Shown: one piece after another, positions 16,419-26,147 of the stretch
Numbering within the stretch: the first letter of the stretch is position 1
Layout of the letters: every line of letters begins with the position of its first letter
Assembly (NCBI GenBank): GCA_024239075.1
Contig: JANBVI010000078.1
Coordinates: forward strand, 169,084-233,083
Origin: Fischerella sp. CENA71
GTDB lineage: Bacteria > Cyanobacteriota > Cyanobacteriia > Cyanobacteriales > Nostocaceae
Length of the DNA: 64,000 nucleotides
Direction of reading: 5' to 3'
Translations under genes and position numbers: made by a program
The notes under the pieces: model-generated
Seen by the model: the letters and a program-made list of their open reading frames with translations, nothing else
Told to the model about the DNA's origin: nothing
The model's database searches: none

Positions 16419-17999
16419 TTAAACACCCACCAATTGTTTTGTTTTAGGCTCAAGGGGTGCAGAAAGTGCTTCTTCTAGTTCAGCACAACCCAGTCTTTCC
16501 TCTAAGATTTTCATAACTTCGCGTCCAAAGTCATTGGGGTTTTGTCGCCAAGCTTGTAAGCAAACTTCGCCAAAGAAAGAACCAAGGGGTTCTGGGTTCC
16601 ACAGCATCTTTTGGACAGTCCAAGGTGTGATGTTCATCGGATCGTACCCTGGTTTAAGAATATTTTCTTTGAAAGCATACTCTTCGAGGTGGGTGTGGGG
16701 TTGTAGTCCGATAAAAAAGATCGCAGGTTCGACTTTATCTACTCCAAAAATCCGTTCTAGTTCACGGTGATAAGCGATGGTTTGGCGAATGGTTTCCGGG
16801 CGTTCGTCAATCACATTAAAAGAATAATTGACGGAAACTAAATCGTTAAACCCAGCGGCTTTTAAATCTCGACAGTTTTGCAAAACAGTACGGAGATTGT
16901 AGCCCATCCGCATTTTCCGCACCAACTCTTGAGAACCACTAGTGATACCGATCTCAAAGTAATTCATCCCGGTTTTCACCATCAAATCGCACAATTGGGG
17001 AGTGACATTATCAGCCCGGATGTATGCTGCCCAGTGAATGTCTTCCATTCCAGAATCGACGATTTTTTGTAAAAGTTCAGCAGCATCAGCAATAAATTTA
17101 CGGGCGGGGATAAATTGGGCGTCAGTAAACCAGAAATTGCGAACACCGCGATCATATAACTGTCGCATTTCAGCAACAACTTCATCGGCGGGGTTTATGC
17201 GTACCTGTTTACCTTCCACGACAGTGTAAACGCAGTAGCAGCAATTATGGGGACAACCGCGTTTGGTTTGGACACCGATGTAAAAATCTCCATCTTGGAG
17301 GTAATATTTAAACTCCGGCCAGATGGTTTCAATGTAATCGTAATTACAAGCAGTTTTCTCTAGTGGTGTCGGTTGTTCATGAATGAGGCGATCGCGTGGT
17401 TTCTCTTCTCCAACGACATAACATCTTTCATCGCGAAATTCTTGGCCGCTCAGTAGTTTTGTCAGCAAAGTTTCGCCTTCACCTACAGAGACAATAGTAT
17501 CCTTTGGTAAGCTTTTACCTAGCTGTTCGTAAAAGACACTGACAGCACCACCACCAACAATTACACGAGCATTCGGATGATAACGTTGAGCGCGTTTGAT
17601 ACCCCGCTTTAGTAATCCTAAATTCCGCCACAACTCACCGTAGTATCCCGATGCTATTCGCAGCAAACCAAAAGCTCCCTGTAGCTTGAGAAATGGATTG
17701 CGAGAGTAGAAAAACTCAAAGGTATACTGCAATGGATTACCACCACGTCCACCGACTGGAGCATAAATCTGGATATCTCGCCACGAGAAGACTAGCAGTG
17801 TCGGCTGAAATTCATCGATACAGCGATCCAGGGCTTTAGCATAATCTAAAGGTGGCACTGTTCCTAAATCAAAAATACGCTGTTCAATGTTAGGAAACTG
17901 CTTGTGGACATGATCGCTAAGGTATACAACCCCAATAGGAAAGATGGGGTTACACGGAAGGCGAACATAGAGAATTTTGTTGAATGTTTGAGCTTCCAT
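16419..17999 (-). CDS. B12-binding-type radical SAM protein (PSII high-light acclimation family)
   Basis: A 526-residue protein with an N-terminal cobalamin-binding-like domain (ILYVRLPCNPIFPIGVVYLS; GGGAVSVF) and a radical SAM core with CPHNCCYC (about residues 250-257, in TKRGCPHNCCYCVY). Length and sequence style fit the cyanobacterial family annotated as photosystem II high-light acclimation radical SAM protein; I am fairly but not completely sure of that assignment. Substrate unknown. It is 165 bp downstream of nothing on its own strand except the region before 18.0 kb, so it probably has its own promoter. Confidence 0.8.
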   Translation of the reverse strand: MEAQTFNKILYVRLPCNPIFPIGVVYLSDHVHKQFPNIEQRIFDLGTVPPLDYAKALDRCIDEFQPTLLVFSWRDIQIYAPVGGRGGNPLQYTFEFFYSRNPFLKLQGAFGLLRIASGYYGELWRNLGLLKRGIKRAQRYHPNARVIVGGGAVSVFYEQLGKSLPKDTIVSVGEGETLLTKLLSGQEFRDERCYVVGEEKPRDRLIHEQPTPLEKTACNYDYIETIWPEFKYYLQDGDFYIGVQTKRGCPHNCCYCVYTVVEGKQVRINPADEVVAEMRQLYDRGVRNFWFTDAQFIPARKFIADAAELLQKIVDSGMEDIHWAAYIRADNVTPQLCDLMVKTGMNYFEIGITSGSQELVRKMRMGYNLRTVLQNCRDLKAAGFNDLVSVNYSFNVIDERPETIRQTIAYHRELERIFGVDKVEPAIFFIGLQPHTHLEEYAFKENILKPGYDPMNITPWTVQKMLWNPEPLGSFFGEVCLQAWRQNPNDFGREVMKILEERLGCAELEEALSAPLEPKTKQLVGV

Positions 18000-18494
18000 C
18001 TTGCCGTTTATCTGGGGTAAAAGAGCAAACTTTGATTCTGTAGTCGTTGTGTTTTGGTTTTAGTGTTCGTATCAAAATCGTCATTAAAATCAAGGACGAT
18101 TACTGATGTTCATGGCTTGGTTTAAGTGATGAAAATAGCTAAATATTGCCCTGTATCACAAATGCATAGCATGAATAGGATTTTATGAAAGTAGTGTATC
18201 TATAGCTTTACAATAACATCGACTTCACTCTAGAAGCGATCATCGGTACAAGCCCTTTCCTTAACTATTGCCTATTGACCTAACAAAGTATTGATGAATT
18301 GTTCATGCTTAATATATAATTGCAAAAAAAGCATAAATTTTTACGAAAAATTCATAACTAGAAATTTGTATTTCTTTAGGTAGAAAATAATTCAGAAAAC
18401 TTCAGTTGGTAGTCGCAGTTACAGCAACTGGGGATCAGTCAGTGTTAGTTTTTATATGTAAGATAAAATTGTGGCGTAAAGCTCCTCAGCAGTT
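18000..18494. other. Intergenic region between divergent genes
   Basis: No gene seen in 495 bp separating the radical SAM gene from the DUF1830 gene. It is AT-rich and must hold both promoters; no named regulator site stands out. Confidence 0.6.
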
Positions 18495-18887
18495 ATGGCT
18501 CAAATATTAGATCCTCTACCACCGGAGCAATCAGGAAAGATTCTCTGCTGTTACGTAAATGCCACGAGCAAAATACAGGTGGCTCGCATCTCGAATATTC
18601 CTAACTGGTACTTTGAAAGGGTTGTCTTTCCTGGACAGAGGCTAGCGTTTGAAGCCCCCATTGAAGCTCAACTTGAAATTCATACGGGCATGATGGCAAG
18701 TGCTATTTTATCGGATAAAATTCCGTGCGATCGCCTTGCACTTAACGAACCTAGTAGTTATGAATTAGAAAACTCAGAACAAACAAACGACTCAATCAAT
18801 AAAAAACCGATAGTACAGTCTATTAAGACAAAAACTGAAGATACAACAAAACCTTTAACAATATCTGGTTTCGCATCCGTTGATTAA
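18495..18887 (+). CDS. DUF1830 family protein
   Basis: A 130-residue protein of a cyanobacteria-specific family (DUF1830, PF08865) with no known function. The domain (about residues 10-80) begins GKILCCYVNATSKIQVARIS and contains NWYFERVVFPGQRLAFEAP and LEIHTGMMASAILSDKIPC. The rest is a hydrophilic Thr/Lys-rich tail. It is followed by a terminator at 18911. A second DUF1830 copy, fused to another domain, is at 45547. Confidence 0.9.
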   Translation: MAQILDPLPPEQSGKILCCYVNATSKIQVARISNIPNWYFERVVFPGQRLAFEAPIEAQLEIHTGMMASAILSDKIPCDRLALNEPSSYELENSEQTNDSINKKPIVQSIKTKTEDTTKPLTISGFASVD

Positions 18888-18910
18888 AAAAAAATTGTTT
18901 AATTTCTTTT

Positions 18911-18938
18911 AGGGTTGCACAATTTAGCAGCCCTTTTT
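18911..18938 (+). terminator. Intrinsic terminator after DUF1830 gene
   Basis: AGGGTTGC pairs with GCAGCCCT (one G-U) across an 8-base loop and is followed by TTTT. It ends the transcript of the DUF1830 gene. Confidence 0.8.
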
Positions 18939-18944
18939 GATTTT

Positions 18945-19085
18945 TGGTCATTGATCATTTGTCATTTGTCATTTGTTATTGGGCATTAGCCATTGAGAAG
19001 AAACTAGTTAAATAATTCTCCCTTGTCCCCCGTGTCCCCCTTGTCCCCCTTGTCCCTGATCCCCAATCTCCAATCCCCAATCTCA
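18945..19085. repeat. TCATTTG heptads and GTCCCCC-type repeats
   Basis: TCATTTG/TCATTAG heptads (about 18948-18990) are followed by CTTGTCCCCCGTGTCCCCC units and CCAATCTCCAATCCCC units up to 19085. The second set belongs to the same GC-rich family as 3990-4142. Confidence 0.8.
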
Positions 19086-19101
19086 ACTACAATCATTAAT
19101 T

Positions 19102-19539
19102 ATGGATCTACCTTCATTTTTGTGGTTGTGGAAAATAGCGGCGTGGGCAATGGGTTTGTCGTTAGTAGCCTATGTGCTACTGGCGATCATGGGTATGCGA
19201 ATGTTTCGCGCTAGAACTTTAGAGCAAAGAGAAGCAGGGTGGTTACGCTTTCTCCACTATAAAATCGGTATTTGTCTGGTGGGTTTGGTATTATTACTGC
19301 TACTAATTGGCATTGTTGGTACTTACGGCCATTTTGGTTCTTTAGGACACTCACAGCATCTCTGGGCAGGATTAACGACTGTCATGTTAGTTTTACTATC
19401 CGCTGGAAGTGCTACACAAATTCGTGTTGGACATCCTTGGGCTAGACGGATTCATATTGGTGCTAATATTGCTATATTCTTTGCTTTTGCTTGGGTATCG
19501 TTAACTGGTTGGAGTGTGGTGCAAAAGTATTTGCCTTGA
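19102..19539 (+). CDS. DUF4079 family membrane protein
   Basis: A 145-residue protein with four predicted membrane helices (FLWLWKIAAWAMGLSLVAYVLL region; ICLVGLVLLLLLIGIVGTYG; LWAGLTTVMLVLLSAG; IAIFFAFAWVSLTGW). It carries the histidines HYK, HFGSLGHSQHLW and HIGAN that are spread through DUF4079, a family of photosynthetic organisms thought to be heme or electron-transfer related by analogy; this role is inference. Confidence 0.88.
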   Translation: MDLPSFLWLWKIAAWAMGLSLVAYVLLAIMGMRMFRARTLEQREAGWLRFLHYKIGICLVGLVLLLLLIGIVGTYGHFGSLGHSQHLWAGLTTVMLVLLSAGSATQIRVGHPWARRIHIGANIAIFFAFAWVSLTGWSVVQKYLP

Positions 19540-19642
19540 TGGTAATTTGCATGTGAGCTAATAGTTGCGATCGCTTAATCTAATGTTTAAAAACATAAGG
19601 ATTTTACACAAAAGCACGCTTAGTATTGAGACATTTTTTAAA

Positions 19643-19713
19643 AGCGGGCGGCGGGAATCGAACCCGCATCAATAGCTTGGAAGGCTATGGTTTTACCACT
19701 AAACTACGCCCGC
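19643..19713 (-). tRNA. tRNA-Gly (anticodon TCC)
   Basis: On the minus strand: acceptor GCGGGCG with CGCCCGC, D-arm GTTTAGTGGTAAAAC, anticodon stem ATAGC/GCTAT around CTTCCAA (anticodon TCC), T-arm GCGGGTTCGATTCCCGC, discriminator T. All stems pair perfectly. CCA is not encoded. Confidence 0.97.
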
Positions 19714-19761
19714 AAATTTCCAACTTTAATAAGATAACACAGTCTTAGATAAAAATCAAGA

Positions 19762-21045
19762 CTAGCGACGCTCTATTTTTACACGTACAACTAAGTTACT
19801 TTGGGGCGGCTTGCTGCCATCTTGGTTTATAGCGGGGCTAAATGAAACATTTTGGAAAATATCAATCAAAAGTTGCTGGTATTTACTTTTCTTCGCTGCT
19901 GGTTCTTCGGGAGTTATATCTACAATATCGACTGCTGGGTTGCCATTGATATCACGAGCAATTAACTTGCCATTTTGATCAATTGCCAAGGAAACGAGCA
20001 AATCTACATTATCCAAATCCGGTTCACTGCTGATAAAACTTACAGATAATTCTTTTGTATTTTCTCCCAGAGGTTGAGCTAAAACATCTGGTGGTACATC
20101 TTGTCTCAGCATACCTTTCTGGAGCAAATCAATCATTTCATCTCTCGAAAAAGCATTCCAAGTTGCGACTAGTCCTCCATCACTGCGAATCTCATCGGCT
20201 GATAATGAGGGTGGTGGTTGCACGGATGGATCTAACGTTGGTAGTGAAGTTGATTTTCCTAGCGAGATATTAGCATCTGGTTGTTTTGGAAGTTGAGAGT
20301 TGATTGGCGAATTCGTAGAAGGTGAAGTGTTTGTGGGAGATGTTGTAGCGTTTATATCTGGTGATAAAGCTTGATTTTGGTCATCTGGGATGGGATTTTC
20401 TGATTCTGAGGTAGGAATGTCTGTCTGATTAAGAGGCGATGTTACAGGTGTAGTGTCAGGCTGTTGATCTGGGAATGGCGGCGTTACAGGTGTAGTATCA
20501 GGCTGTGGAACAGCTGATGACTTTGGTTCGGGTGTAGGGGAAATGCTAGGTGTAGATTTAGGTGTAGATTTCGGTTGTGTCGTGAGTTGAGGTTTTGCTG
20601 TTGCAGTTTGTTGCTGATTAACAATTGGTTTGTTGGAGCGTTGCTGAGGTGGAGTAGAGGAATTAGGGTTAGAGGCGATCGCTGTTTTTTTGTCTATCAA
20701 AGCGATCGCATCTTCATCTGTTACAGCAACGGATTTTTGAGTATTTGATGATGACTGCGGTGAACCAGGTTTTGCTTGAGCTTGTGGCTGAACTTTTGAA
20801 CGTCCTGTTGGAGAAACTTCTATGAGTTCAACCGGTATAGCGCTATTCGAGTTTTGCTGTCGTATCAGGCTCAACTGATATGAATATGAACGCAAGAGCC
20901 AAAAGGCAAGCAAATGTAGGGCTACTGAACCCGCAAACACAGCGATCCACAAACCAGGAGGATCGCTATGTCGGCGATTTATCTGTGATGGAATTGGTTT
21001 TTGGTCAGTAACCGATTTTGTCATAATTTTGCTGCAAGTTGTCAT
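19762..21045 (-). CDS. TonB-like energy-transducer-type protein
   Basis: A 427-residue protein with one N-terminal membrane helix (about 32-52; LWIAVFAGSVALHLLAFWLL) followed by a long Pro/Thr/Ser/Gln-rich periplasmic linker (about 80-285) and a C-terminal globular domain (about 290-427; ELSVSFISSE, VDLLVSLAIDQNGKLI, VSFSPAINQDGSKPPQSNLVVRVKI). This layout is TonB-like, the C-terminal strands being plausible for the TonB fold, but no ExbB/ExbD genes are adjacent. It may couple energy to outer-membrane transport or act as a cell-envelope linker; substrate unknown. Confidence 0.72.
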   Translation of the reverse strand: MTTCSKIMTKSVTDQKPIPSQINRRHSDPPGLWIAVFAGSVALHLLAFWLLRSYSYQLSLIRQQNSNSAIPVELIEVSPTGRSKVQPQAQAKPGSPQSSSNTQKSVAVTDEDAIALIDKKTAIASNPNSSTPPQQRSNKPIVNQQQTATAKPQLTTQPKSTPKSTPSISPTPEPKSSAVPQPDTTPVTPPFPDQQPDTTPVTSPLNQTDIPTSESENPIPDDQNQALSPDINATTSPTNTSPSTNSPINSQLPKQPDANISLGKSTSLPTLDPSVQPPPSLSADEIRSDGGLVATWNAFSRDEMIDLLQKGMLRQDVPPDVLAQPLGENTKELSVSFISSEPDLDNVDLLVSLAIDQNGKLIARDINGNPAVDIVDITPEEPAAKKSKYQQLLIDIFQNVSFSPAINQDGSKPPQSNLVVRVKIERR

Positions 21046-21111
21046 TTGTCATTGGTCATTTGTCATTTGTCGTCATTGACCATTGACAATTTTAGCGAGT
21101 AGCTGGCAACT

Positions 21112-24100
21112 CTAATGTAAGATTAAGGCAAAAGTCAGAACCGTTTCGTCTATTCCTTTGAGTTCTAGCGGACTACCTTTAATAATTTCTTCTTCTTGTA
21201 AATAATCTGCAACCGCCGCAGAAACTAAGACACTACCAGGATTAGCTGCTTGCTGCAATCTTGCAGCGATATTGACACTTGGACCAATGGCTGTGTAATC
21301 GGCGCGTTCAGAGCTACCAAACATACCTACAACGGCTGTACCTTGGTGGATACCACAGCGAAACTGTACGCTTTGACTTTCAGTCGAATCAAAAACACCC
21401 TGTTTTCGCCAGCGTTCGTTTAACTTTTCGAGCGATCGCACCATCGCCCTGGCTGTATTTACCGCACGTCGAACTTGTTCATTAGGTGTTAGCTCTTCTG
21501 GCGCTCCAAATAAAGCTAAAATAGCATCTCCCATAAACTTATCTACTGTCCCACCGTTATCAAATACCGCTTTTGTCATCACTTCTAAATATTCATTGAG
21601 CAATTCAGCCACCCGGCGTGATCTGAGGGTATTTGCTAGCTGGGTAAAACCAACAATATCACTAAATAAAACTGTGATTAAGCGCGGTTCCGGTCGCAAA
21701 TCCAGAACCAAGTCTCCTGCTGCGGCTTTTTGGACTAAAGCAGGTGGCAAAAAGCGTTTTAATACAGATTCTGTCAGATAGGTGTTTAATTCAAGCACTT
21801 TGCGTTCATTTGCTTTCAAGGCTAAAAGATTACGCACCTCTGCTAAAAGTTCGCGATCGCTAAATGGTTTAGCTAAATAAGCATCTGCACCCCGTTCTGT
21901 ACCTGTAATGCGAGTTTCTTCATCAACTCTTGCTGTCAGTAAAATGATTGGTGTTCCTTTTAAATTCTCGTCGTTGCGGATCATCCGAATCATTTCCAGC
22001 CCTGATACTATGGGCATCATTAAGTCACTCACAATCAAGCTGGGTGAACTTTCCTGAGCAAGTCGAAACCCTTGTGAACCATTCCGAGCCGTCCGTACTT
22101 GATAGCCATTAGCGCGGAGTATACCAGATACATAAGCTCGTAAATCTGGGTTGTCGTCTACAACGAGGATAGAAGGACTGGAGTTAGTAAAAGATTTTTC
22201 TTCAACTTCTGCTGCTTCTGTCGAGTCTAATTCCCAATCCGTGCTACCTTCTGCGAGTAATTCTAAATCAGCGAGTTCCACAGCAGCACGGTTGGTATTG
22301 ACTTCCACACCTGCTTCTAATACTTGCTCTGCGCTTAAGTGACTACTACCAGGAATCAGCCAGACACTAAAAGTAGTACCTTGACCATAAACTGATTTCA
22401 CGGTTACTTTGCCACCATGAAGTTCTACTAATTCTTTCACTAAAGCCAAACCTAAACCTGTCCCTTCATAGGAACGGTTTTCTGAACCTTCAGCTTGGCG
22501 AAAACGTTCAAATAGGAAGGGGATTTGTTCTGGTAAAATACCAATACCAGTATCCTCTACTGTCAAAATGCAATGCCCATCTTGAGATTGCATAGTAACA
22601 GTAATCATGCCACCTTCAGGAGTAAACTTCATGGCATTAGACAAGAGGTTATAAACCACTTTGTCAAATTTTTCTAAGTCTAAGTATACTTTTGGACATT
22701 CAGCTATTTTGGTGACCAGACGCAGTCCTTTTTTTTGGCAGTAGGGACGAAATGAATCGATAATTTGGCTGACAAATTCGACTAAATCACAAGGACGAAA
22801 ACTCGGTTGCATCCTATCTGCATCTAAGCGTTGCAGATCCAGTAGTTGGTTAACAAGTCTTAACAAACGACGGGAGTTACGTAGGGCGATCGCACTTTGT
22901 TCGTAAGACAAACCCTCTTGAGAAGAAACTGCTGTTTCCAGTGACCCTTGAATTAAGGTAATGGGGGTACGAAACTCGTGGGAAATATTTTGGAAAAATT
23001 CGGTTTTTTGTTTATCTAATTCCAGTAAGCGTTCGGCTTGTTCGCGGGTTTTTTGGTACAAATGAGACTGTTGGACTGCGATCGCTGCTTGTGCTGCTAC
23101 TGCTTTTGCTAACTCAATTTCTGAAGCTAGCCACTGACGAAATTTTACACTTTGCCTAAGAGTAATACTACCGATACTTTTTCCATCAGCTAACAGGGGA
23201 ACAACCATCAGCGATTGAGCTGTTAATCGCAAAGGCAAGTCAAAGCCCCTGGTTTCCGGCGGACACTGGCTCATATCGGAAATGATCACCGGTTCTTGTG
23301 TCCGTAACATTTGTTGCAAAATTGGATTGCCTTTAATTGGCGCTTGAGACTGAGGTAAGTTGTGAGTGTTGACATTCTCAGTCTTTTGAGAATCATCAGT
23401 CCCTAAATCTTTTGAACGATCATACAAACCGACACAGCGAACAAACTCATCATCCTGTGTCCACAAAGACAGCACACAGCCATCCACTTGTAAAGCTTGT
23501 CCTAGTTTTTGGGTAATTGCAGCAAAAATATCTTGTGGATCTAAACTAGAGCGAATGGCACTAGTAATTGTATTAATCAGGGCTTCTCTTTGAGCAAGGG
23601 CGCGTACTTGCTCGTAAGCATAGGCTTGAGACAAAGCCAGAGCAGCTTGATCTGCTACCATCATCACCAACTTCACTTCGTCATCACTCCAGACACGAGG
23701 TGCATGACACTGATGCAGTGCTAACACAGCCATTAGCTCTTGTTGACAAATCAGCGGTACAACCAAGCTAGAGCAAATATTGGCTTCAATAAAAGCAGCA
23801 GCACGCGATCGCAACTCAAAAACATCCCCTTGAATACGTTCATCGCTAGCTACATCATGAATTATTTGTACTTCACGAGTTTCCCAAATAGTCTGATATA
23901 GCAAAGGTGATGGAGTTTGAGAAGACGCGTTGAGTGAAAGACGTGGTGACTCTTCAGAAGACGCGGAGAGTATGTCATCTGTATTCTCCGTGTCTTTGAG
24001 TCTCCGTGTCCCCGTGTCTCCCTTGTCCCCATGTCCCTGTGTCCCCGTATCTCCGTGTCTCCGTATCCCCGTGTCTCCCTTGTCCCCATGTCCCCCCGTC

Positions 24101-24720
24101 TCAGTGTCTGTCTCTACTGGTTTCTGATAAATAAACCCTTCATCAACTAATTGATTTTCTTGGAAAGGACGCAAGAGGCAAACATCTACCTCTAACATGT
24201 GTCCTACAGTGTCAACAATTATTTGCAAAATTTGCCGATAATCTAAAGCGCTACGAATCGTATTTGTGACAGTGTTCAGCAGCGATTCTTGGCGAAGTGT
24301 ACGGGTTAGTTCGCGAGTACGGGCTTTAAGGACATTGTGGGTATCTAAGGCTTGGCGTACTAATGCTTTGAGTTCCTCTGCTTCCCAAGGTTTGGTGACA
24401 TATTTAAATACCTTACCAGAGTTAATCGCATCTACCAGGTCTTCGACATCGGTGTAGCCCGTCAAAATTATCCGGATGATATCTGGATACTGAGTTGCTG
24501 TCAGGCTTAAAAATTCAGTACCACTCATCATCGGCATTCGCTGATCAGAGATAATTACTGACACATCACCTTCCTGCGCCAACAGATCCAATGCAACTGG
24601 GCCAGAACCTGCTTTCAACACCTTGTAATCGCGATAAAAGGTGCGATAAAGCAAATCTAAGTTGTCGGGTTCGTCATCGACAACTAAAATTTTAGGCTTA
24701 CTGTTTGCTTGGGATTTCAT
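21112..24720 (-). CDS. cyaC: CyaC-type hybrid histidine kinase/adenylate cyclase
   Basis: A multidomain signalling enzyme making cAMP. Order from the ATG at 24720 (about 1202 residues): REC (ILVVDDEPDNLDLL; phosphoacceptor Asp before QRMPMMSG), GAF, GAF, HisKA with FFQNISHEFRTPITLIQ, HATPase (NLLSNAMKFTPEGG; DTGIG; GTGLGLALVKELVELHGG), a second REC (ILVVDDNPDLRAYV; SDLMMPIVSG) and a class III cyclase (TVLFSDIVGFTQLAN, VDKFMGDAILALFGAP, YTAIGPSVNIAARL). This is the Spirulina/Anabaena CyaC architecture. I chose 24720 because an AGGAAAG lies 8 bases upstream; the open frame to 24918 looks non-coding. Residues about 202-265 are a repeat insertion in the first GAF. Confidence 0.85.
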   Translation of the reverse strand: MKSQANSKPKILVVDDEPDNLDLLYRTFYRDYKVLKAGSGPVALDLLAQEGDVSVIISDQRMPMMSGTEFLSLTATQYPDIIRIILTGYTDVEDLVDAINSGKVFKYVTKPWEAEELKALVRQALDTHNVLKARTRELTRTLRQESLLNTVTNTIRSALDYRQILQIIVDTVGHMLEVDVCLLRPFQENQLVDEGFIYQKPVETDTETGGHGDKGDTGIRRHGDTGTQGHGDKGDTGTRRLKDTENTDDILSASSEESPRLSLNASSQTPSPLLYQTIWETREVQIIHDVASDERIQGDVFELRSRAAAFIEANICSSLVVPLICQQELMAVLALHQCHAPRVWSDDEVKLVMMVADQAALALSQAYAYEQVRALAQREALINTITSAIRSSLDPQDIFAAITQKLGQALQVDGCVLSLWTQDDEFVRCVGLYDRSKDLGTDDSQKTENVNTHNLPQSQAPIKGNPILQQMLRTQEPVIISDMSQCPPETRGFDLPLRLTAQSLMVVPLLADGKSIGSITLRQSVKFRQWLASEIELAKAVAAQAAIAVQQSHLYQKTREQAERLLELDKQKTEFFQNISHEFRTPITLIQGSLETAVSSQEGLSYEQSAIALRNSRRLLRLVNQLLDLQRLDADRMQPSFRPCDLVEFVSQIIDSFRPYCQKKGLRLVTKIAECPKVYLDLEKFDKVVYNLLSNAMKFTPEGGMITVTMQSQDGHCILTVEDTGIGILPEQIPFLFERFRQAEGSENRSYEGTGLGLALVKELVELHGGKVTVKSVYGQGTTFSVWLIPGSSHLSAEQVLEAGVEVNTNRAAVELADLELLAEGSTDWELDSTEAAEVEEKSFTNSSPSILVVDDNPDLRAYVSGILRANGYQVRTARNGSQGFRLAQESSPSLIVSDLMMPIVSGLEMIRMIRNDENLKGTPIILLTARVDEETRITGTERGADAYLAKPFSDRELLAEVRNLLALKANERKVLELNTYLTESVLKRFLPPALVQKAAAGDLVLDLRPEPRLITVLFSDIVGFTQLANTLRSRRVAELLNEYLEVMTKAVFDNGGTVDKFMGDAILALFGAPEELTPNEQVRRAVNTARAMVRSLEKLNERWRKQGVFDSTESQSVQFRCGIHQGTAVVGMFGSSERADYTAIGPSVNIAARLQQAANPGSVLVSAAVADYLQEEEIIKGSPLELKGIDETVLTFALILH
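23925..24115. repeat. In-frame repeat insertion within cyaC
   Basis: GACACGG/GACATGG/GACAAGG heptad-like units and an end segment with TTCTCCGCGTC are translated as a low-complexity stretch rich in HGDKGDTG and ending SASSEESPRLSL. It splits the first GAF domain between GFIYQKPVETDT and PLLYQTIWETREVQIIHDV. The frame is maintained. Confidence 0.85.
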
Positions 24721-25526
24721 GCACCGCTTTCCTGCTGCAAAGGCAGTCGGATAAACAATAATCTGATCAGATAAGGATGAAACTGACTCAGGTAAGAGCA
24801 GAGCATTTCGACTCCATAAGCCGTTTGCCCATATGACTGCTGGCTGAAAGAGGATTGATTTACAGCCATCTGTCTCTATAAAATTATGCCGATTACTGTT
24901 TGCTTTGGTACACCCCAATTCATTTGATCTTGAGTGTTAGTTTGACAGAAGTTGTGTTTGCTAGCCAAATCTCTGTTCACCTCCGACGAGAACTGTTCTA
25001 TACCATCTACAGCAATCCAGGCTGATTGAACAATCCAACTGAAGCTGCATATTAATTTTTCCCGCCTTAGCATTGACACTAACACTTTTCGGTAAATTTT
25101 ATTTATAACGGTCATTTTCTAGCCAACAATCTCACAATAACTTAAGATTCAAGAGCAAAGTATACTATTAGACAAATAGTTATTTACATTTAGCCATTAG
25201 AATTATGTGCTAGACAAGTGGTAAAAGAATAGAGAACAGAGATGAGGGATAGGAAAATGGGAACAGGGAATAGGAAATAGGGAACAGGGAACAGGGAACA
25301 GGGAACAGGGAACAGAGGAAAGATAATTAGAATATTGTATTGATGATTGTTCCAACCCCCAATTCCCAAACCCCAATTCCCAATCCCCATTGCCCCTTCG
25401 CCCCTAATCCCCACTCCCTTGGGGGAGTGGGGACCCCGAGTTCCCCAGAGGAGAACGCGCCTTCCCCAATCCCCAATCCCAAATTTGACAAGATTTTTAT
25501 TCAATCAATTCACCACATAATTAGCC
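24721..25526. other. Intergenic region with GGGAACA heptads and a CCCC-rich repeat
   Basis: Between the divergent cyaC and GNAT genes. It contains the likely cyaC promoter region, an array of GGGAACA heptads (25259-25315), CCCAATTCCC units, and the 48-bp palindromic repeat at 25399-25446. The minus-strand open frame at 24876-25115 has no coding character. Confidence 0.6.
25399..25446. repeat. Intergenic copy of the 48-bp palindromic repeat
   Basis: Contains CCCCACTCCC-TT-GGGGGAGTGGGG, a near-perfect palindrome, between CGCCCCTAAT and CCCCGAGTTCCCC. The same unit with about five differences is inside the radical SAM gene at 8410-8457, where it is translated. Confidence 0.85.
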
Positions 25527-26147
25527 TTGATACCCTGGTTTTTCCAACAATCCCATCAACCACCTGTCACAGCAGCATCTGCTGAACAAGCTTCTTGTCG
25601 ATTTCAAGTTCGTGCAGCTACACCTGCTGATTTGACAAGCGTTGCTCAAATTATTGCTGAAAGCTTTCACTCCCAAAATGGTTTTTGGGCATGGACATTT
25701 CCTTTGCTACGCTTAGGTATATATGAAGATTTAAGACATCGACTTGTATCATCTACATCTCACCATGTCTGTTTGGTTGCTGTTGACACCGCAGCTAATA
25801 CAGCTAATAACTTAGTCGGTACTTTGGAGATAGGTGTGCGCTACAGTGATTCTTGGACAGAGGTTGGCAAAAGTTTGCCTTACCTGTCTAATTTAGCAGT
25901 TTCCTCAAAGTATCGTAGACTGGGCGCAGCTTCTCAATTACTTCAAGCTAGTGAAAAATTTGTTCGAGAATGGGGATTTGAAGATTTATATCTCCATGTT
26001 CTGGAAAATAATCACCAGGCACGACAACTTTATCTCAAGTTCGGATATCGAGTGCATAAAGTGGAGTCTAATTGGAATATCTTATTTTTGAGAAACTCGC
26101 GGCAGATATTATTGCATAAACATCTTGTACTCAACTCCACTAGCTAA
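25527..26147 (+). CDS. GNAT-family N-acetyltransferase
   Basis: A 206-residue acetyl-CoA-dependent acetyltransferase. The GNAT fold is visible from about residue 27 (FQVRAATPADLTSVAQIIAE), with the beta-4/alpha-3 acetyl-CoA loop LAVSSKYRRLGAASQLLQASE (Q/R-x-x-G-x-A form, about 131-151) and the C-terminal LYLHVLENNHQARQLYLKFGYR motif. It acts on an unknown substrate. Start is TTG at 25527 without a clear ribosome-binding site, so the true start is uncertain by several codons. Confidence 0.85.
   Translation: MIPWFFQQSHQPPVTAASAEQASCRFQVRAATPADLTSVAQIIAESFHSQNGFWAWTFPLLRLGIYEDLRHRLVSSTSHHVCLVAVDTAANTANNLVGTLEIGVRYSDSWTEVGKSLPYLSNLAVSSKYRRLGAASQLLQASEKFVREWGFEDLYLHVLENNHQARQLYLKFGYRVHKVESNWNILFLRNSRQILLHKHLVLNSTS

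Noticed and set aside
23930-24127. Plus-strand open frame of VPVSPLSPCP type
   Set aside because: It is the opposite strand of the repeat inserted in cyaC; repeat translation only.
24721-24918. N-terminal extension of the CyaC-type protein in the open frame
   Set aside because: The extra 66 residues show no domain character, and AGGAAAG directly precedes the ATG at 24720.
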